Assembly (NCBI GenBank): GCA_019096065.1
Contig: JAGUCH010000001.1
Location: 8,432,001 to 8,496,000, forward strand
Origin: Paracyclopina nana
Taxonomy: Eukaryota; Arthropoda; Copepoda; Cyclopoida; Cyclopettidae
Direction of reading: 5' to 3'
DNA: 64,000 nucleotides
Notes under the pieces: generated by a model
What the model was told of the DNA's origin: nothing
Databases searched by the model: none
Seen by the model: only the letters and a program-made list of their open reading frames with translations
Part shown: one piece after another, positions 60,401 through 64,000 of the stretch
Layout: the number at the start of each line of letters is the position of its first letter
How positions within the stretch are numbered: the stretch's first letter is position 1
Made by a program: the position numbers and the translations under genes

Positions 60401-63356
60401 GGAATTTGGAAATTATTCTTTTTTCCACGCTCACACAACAAGTCAAGTCGACAAGATTTATGATTCGTGAGTACTGCAATTACTCGTTGTTCTGTGATCA
60501 TTATCCGAAAATCTTAATGGAATGTGCAAGAAAAGTGACACCACGCCCCCACATCTTCCAAGATTTTGAGAGCAGCAAACAAACGCGCCTCCACCGTGGG
60601 GGAAAATGAGCAAAAAGTTGTGAGAATCGTTCTGCACATGCTGCCGCGGCACGCTGTGAAATTACGCTATTGCAGTGAAATATGCTAAAGTGCGAAGGGT
60701 CATCACGCGAAATGAAGAAGACGCTGCTATTCCATCATTTTCTTCTAGAACTACCTCCCAAGAAGAAGACTTTTGGAATGTTTTACATCAATCGCAGAGG
60801 GAACGAATCATTGCGATTATTACCATGCGAAGCTTGCATTAGTAATTACCATCTAAGTCACTTAGTCTCAATCTGTGTTGTATGAATAATTTCTGCGGCT
60901 TTTGCCTTCATTTGCCACATTCTTGAATAATGATCTGCATTTTTGAGTGAAAAGTGGGCATATTTGACTTCTGTGATTTCTAGCTCCGGAAGCCAAGTTA
61001 ATCCGAGGGGGTGGAGTTGTGAGTTTTAAATAGCGTTGACCCTTTATTCTCCCATTGAAATTAGCTGCCAAAAGTTAGCCACCAATGGCCAGTGGCACTG
61101 CTGACAAGCAACACCACTCAAGAAGTTCCTGCTAACCAGTTGCAATGGAGGCTTTAAAAAGGCTGGATTTTCTCACGACGCGAGAAGGGAAATAATCCCA
61201 ATTTTTCTCTCAGAGTGACATGCAGCAGTTTACTTTTTGCCGCCGCACATGCCAACTTTGCAGTAGTTGCCGTACAAAGCTTTTGAGCTTATTTTGTGTG
61301 TCCAGTCTTCAAAAGTTTTGTGAGATTTAACAAGCTTTTCGGCTAGTTTTCTTCTTCTTCGCGGGTCACTGATTATTGAAACTGAAAAGGGGGATCTGAG
61401 AAAGACATCCTTGTCCTTGTGAAGTGGACATATCTCTTATTTACTATTAAGACGAGCTTCTGACTCATAAATCCTCAAGTCTGCTTTCTTGACCTCTCTG
61501 AATAATTTGACGCTTCTTTCCTCGTGTCTTCATTAATTTTGCCCGCGGTCCCAGCTCATGTAGGGATGGCCGAAAAATGGCATGATTTTTTCGGCTCGGT
61601 GGGCTGTAATTATGCTACTACTACTGCCCCACTTTATCATTGAAACTCTCTCGCTGAAATGCAATTCTCTCGAATCGAGTTTCATGCTCGAGCAAGGAAT
61701 GGGATGGCAGAAGAAGATGGAAAAAGAATGGATTTATCTTCTGGCAGAGAGACCTTTTTTGTGCCCTACTCATACTAAATTGAATGAACATTTACCACAT
61801 CAGAATGATTTTCGTTTCTCTTTCAATTTAAAAGAGCATACAGATGAGTGAACAAGATGATTTATGGAGTATGCTCTATGCTCGTGACGTCATCATTTCT
61901 GCGGAAAGGCAATAAAAGCCCAGCTATGAAAGAAGACATAATTTACCTTTTATTATCTCGGTGGACTTTCTCGTCCATTATTTAGCAACATATTCTGGCC
62001 CACTATTACATTGCTTTGCTGCATCTAAATTCAGCCAGATGAAGGGTAGCAGTAGTAGTGTATGGCTATTGCCAGCACGAGATATCATTTGTCATAGCCC
62101 TAAAAAAGGTGTTTCTCTCTCCCTTTCAGGTTCGCAGCTCCAAATTTGCCCCAGTGGTTTGACATGCTGCACCGCGGAAATGGAGCAAAAGTTGTGGTCA
62201 GTTTCCAAAGACCAATATGGAAAGTCTCTCCAATCCGCAACAGGATCCATCCAGAAGTTATTTAACAAATGGGGGAAAAAGTTTGACGGTGAGTGATCGA
62301 TTTAAGACCCTGGGTCACATTTAATTGGGAATTTCTCAAATACTTCTACTCTGCGAGAAGAGATGCACCTCCAACCTTGGTTCTCGTGCTTCTGAAGGAG
62401 AAGTCTTGGAAGTTTTGCTCGCTGAGAGTCTCTAGTCATATTTCTGGAATTTCTCTGTAGCGGTATCTAGGGTCACATGACAGATTTTGATAAAAATAAG
62501 ATCTACATCTCTGCAACGCAATGATTGATACTTTGACGGCTGACTCTTGTCAACTACTAGCCTTATGGCAACAAAAACTAAAAATCAACATTGATGTAAG
62601 ATACTGACCTAGTGCAGCAATATCAAAGGCCAATTAACACAATCATCATTAGCTTGCCACATATTTTCCCACAAAGGCTGCTTATGTAGTACTTTGACTT
62701 GTTATAGATGCGTGTGGTCACTTTGATCTTGTTATCAATTTTATGTCGTGACCTTTTTCCATTATCATGATAAGAGCCAGCTAGGGATACCTCAAGATGT
62801 TGTTTCAAAAACCTTTTTTGTCGACTCACATATTTAACCAAACGTGGGCGTAATTTTTAAACGGAATCAAATTTTTGCCTAGCGTGCGCGTAGAATTGAG
62901 CCTGGAAACAAGACTGAAACCTTTAAATACAGGCAAGACCTTTTGGGAAACCTGTGAAATGTCAGCTTCCTTGCTTTACAAAGTTACTCCTAGGCCTTGT
63001 TACGTGTAGAATTACACGTGATCAAAGATCCAAAGTAAAATTTCCAAATTGCTAACGACCGAGACCGCCATAATTTTGCAATTCAGCGTGGCGAATTGTG
63101 CTAAGAATTTTTATTTTGCAGAGCACTTCACCGAGTTGTTGATTCAATCCAAGCTCAAATTTCATCGGTTGTTTCAAAAAACCTATGGGATCATCTACGA
63201 GCGCAATTCTGATGTCTTCATCGATTTCTTCAAAGACCTCGAAAGCTACTACGACCACGGTGAGGTCGACCTCGAAGAAGCCCTCAAGAACTTTTTCAGC
63301 CATCTCTACCAACGGATGTTTACGGTGTTCAATGCACAGCACAGCTTCGATTCACC
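51407..63356 (+). CDS. dlp: Glypican of the dally-like (GPC4/6) class, 5' part
   Basis: Heparan sulfate proteoglycan core protein, normally GPI-anchored, shaping Wnt/Hh/BMP signalling. Exons visible: 51407-51548, 62130-62288 and 63122-63356, all phase-matched. The rest lies beyond the right edge. The signal peptide (MLLTLQLTLSLVTGLSSASA) is followed by the first conserved Cys. Exon 2 has ICPSGLTCCTAEME, the glypican CCT motif. Exon 3 has FQKTYGIIYERNSDVFIDFF and VDLEEALKNFFSHLYQRMF, close to GPC4/6 and Dlp rather than Dally/GPC3/5. The start is ambiguous: in-frame ATGs exist upstream at 51143 and 51344. 51407 was chosen because it starts a clean signal peptide. Intron 1 is 10.6 kb. Confidence 0.9.
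51549..59473. other. Glypican intron 1, left part
   Basis: 7.9 kb of AT-rich DNA in which no exon, RNA gene or transposon end was recognised. Many short frames occur by chance. Confidence 0.35.
59836..59906 (+). repeat. tRNA-like unit (Lys-like) in copy 2
   Basis: A-box-like TGGCACAATGGTTAGAGCG, anticodon region GGGCTCTTTATTC, B box GGTTCAAACCC, then a T8 run at about 59910. The anticodon arm has diverged more than in copy 1. Confidence 0.6.
59974..60044 (+). repeat. tRNA-like unit (GCT loop) in copy 2
   Basis: TAGCTTAGTGGTTAGAGT, stem TTGGA/TCCGA around a loop with GCT, and a degraded B box GGTTCAAATTT. Matches the unit at 5325-5396. Confidence 0.6.
60253..62129. other. Glypican intron 1, right part
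   Basis: 1.9 kb up to exon 2. No gene or repeat recognised. Confidence 0.35.
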
Positions 63357-64000
63357 GTAAGTCGTTTTTTTATTCCATTGCATTATTTTGAAATGAAATC
63401 TCCCTAAAAACATAGGTACTATTCTCTCGTTTCATGTATGCTGCCTTTTTTTGTTTCACCCTTTTTTCTTGTTATGGCACATATTTTGGGGCATAAAATC
63501 CGATTTTCTGCGGTCACTGTCAAATTGAAAAACTGTGTAAGATAAGATAAAGGAGAAGAACAGGCTTTTTTACAGTGAAGGCGTGCTAATTTTGCCAACT
63601 TTTCAGTTAGTAGCTCAAATGTCAATTTGCTTTGTTTTAGTAGCGAGGCTAAAACGAAAATGCATTGTCGGTCTCGCGGCGACTCCTTCTTATGTCGCGG
63701 TGCATTTAACATTGGATAAATTGGACCAAGTGGGCCAGAAAATAGACTCATTTTTTCCCTTAATTTTCATTCTTTAAACTAGGCCTCTTTCATCTCGAGG
63801 AAAATCTGCGGTGGCTTGATGGGCTGGTTTCTACTGAAATTAGTAGCCTTATTACTATTATGTACTATTCATATTTTTTTATTATAAAATTAGCTTATTT
63901 TGAAGCTGGCCATATCAAGAAGATGTTGAGCTGTAATTTGCTTCAGCCCATAACAAAATGTCATGGCAACTGCTTCCACTTTTTGTGACTTCTTAATTAA
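63357..64000. other. Glypican intron 3, start
   Basis: Opens with GTAAGT after exon 3. No further glypican exon is recognisable before the window ends. Confidence 0.5.

Noticed and set aside
1..64000. CRISPR array, bacterial operons or viral genes
   Set aside because: No regular direct-repeat/spacer pattern, Shine-Dalgarno-organised gene clusters, reverse transcriptase, integrase or capsid frames were seen. All real genes are spliced animal genes.

Overview
The window is nuclear DNA of an animal, most likely an arthropod and perhaps a crustacean. The main pointers are an arthropod-type visual opsin, cyclin B3, a neuroligin, a dally-like glypican and a FMRFamide-receptor-like GPCR. All genes are spliced. 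Very short introns (52-80 nt) sit beside introns of 4-11 kb, and the DNA between exons is AT-rich and full of small transposon-like repeats. Exons were joined by eye from GT-AG (once GC-AG) sites with matching phase. Junctions are phase-consistent but not confirmed by transcripts.

Layout. 220-4294 (-): class A neuropeptide-type GPCR, 3' end beyond the left edge. 5113-9393: repeat-rich block with a TIR composite element carrying two tRNA-like units, and a Harbinger-like element containing a 19-bp GC-rich minisatellite. 11166-12803 (-): SIRT3-like sirtuin. 13257-18409 (-): Rab5, whose single intron holds a 3.56-kb foldback with 696-bp arms. 19595-21300 (+): cyclin B3. 22805-45703 (-): neuroligin in ten exons over 23 kb. 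Its 9.9-kb second intron contains, on the opposite strand, a complete six-exon opsin gene (32916-34631, +). 48061-49792 (-): GOLM-like Golgi type II membrane protein. 51407 to beyond the right edge (+): dally-like glypican, first three exons, with a 10.6-kb first intron.

The genes form no operon or shared pathway. Neuroligin, opsin and GPCR suggest a neural/sensory bias. Rab5 and GOLM belong to the endomembrane system, the glypican to the cell surface, cyclin B3 to mitosis/meiosis and the sirtuin to mitochondria or nucleus. Rab5 and cyclin B3 are divergent over about 1.2 kb.

The least ordinary content is in the repeats: two TIR or hairpin element families that carry tRNA-like Pol III units, a near-perfect 696-bp inverted duplication, a Harbinger-like element with a nested minisatellite, and a 465-bp element whose ends begin with the heptamer CACAGTG and which is flanked by a 5-bp target duplication.
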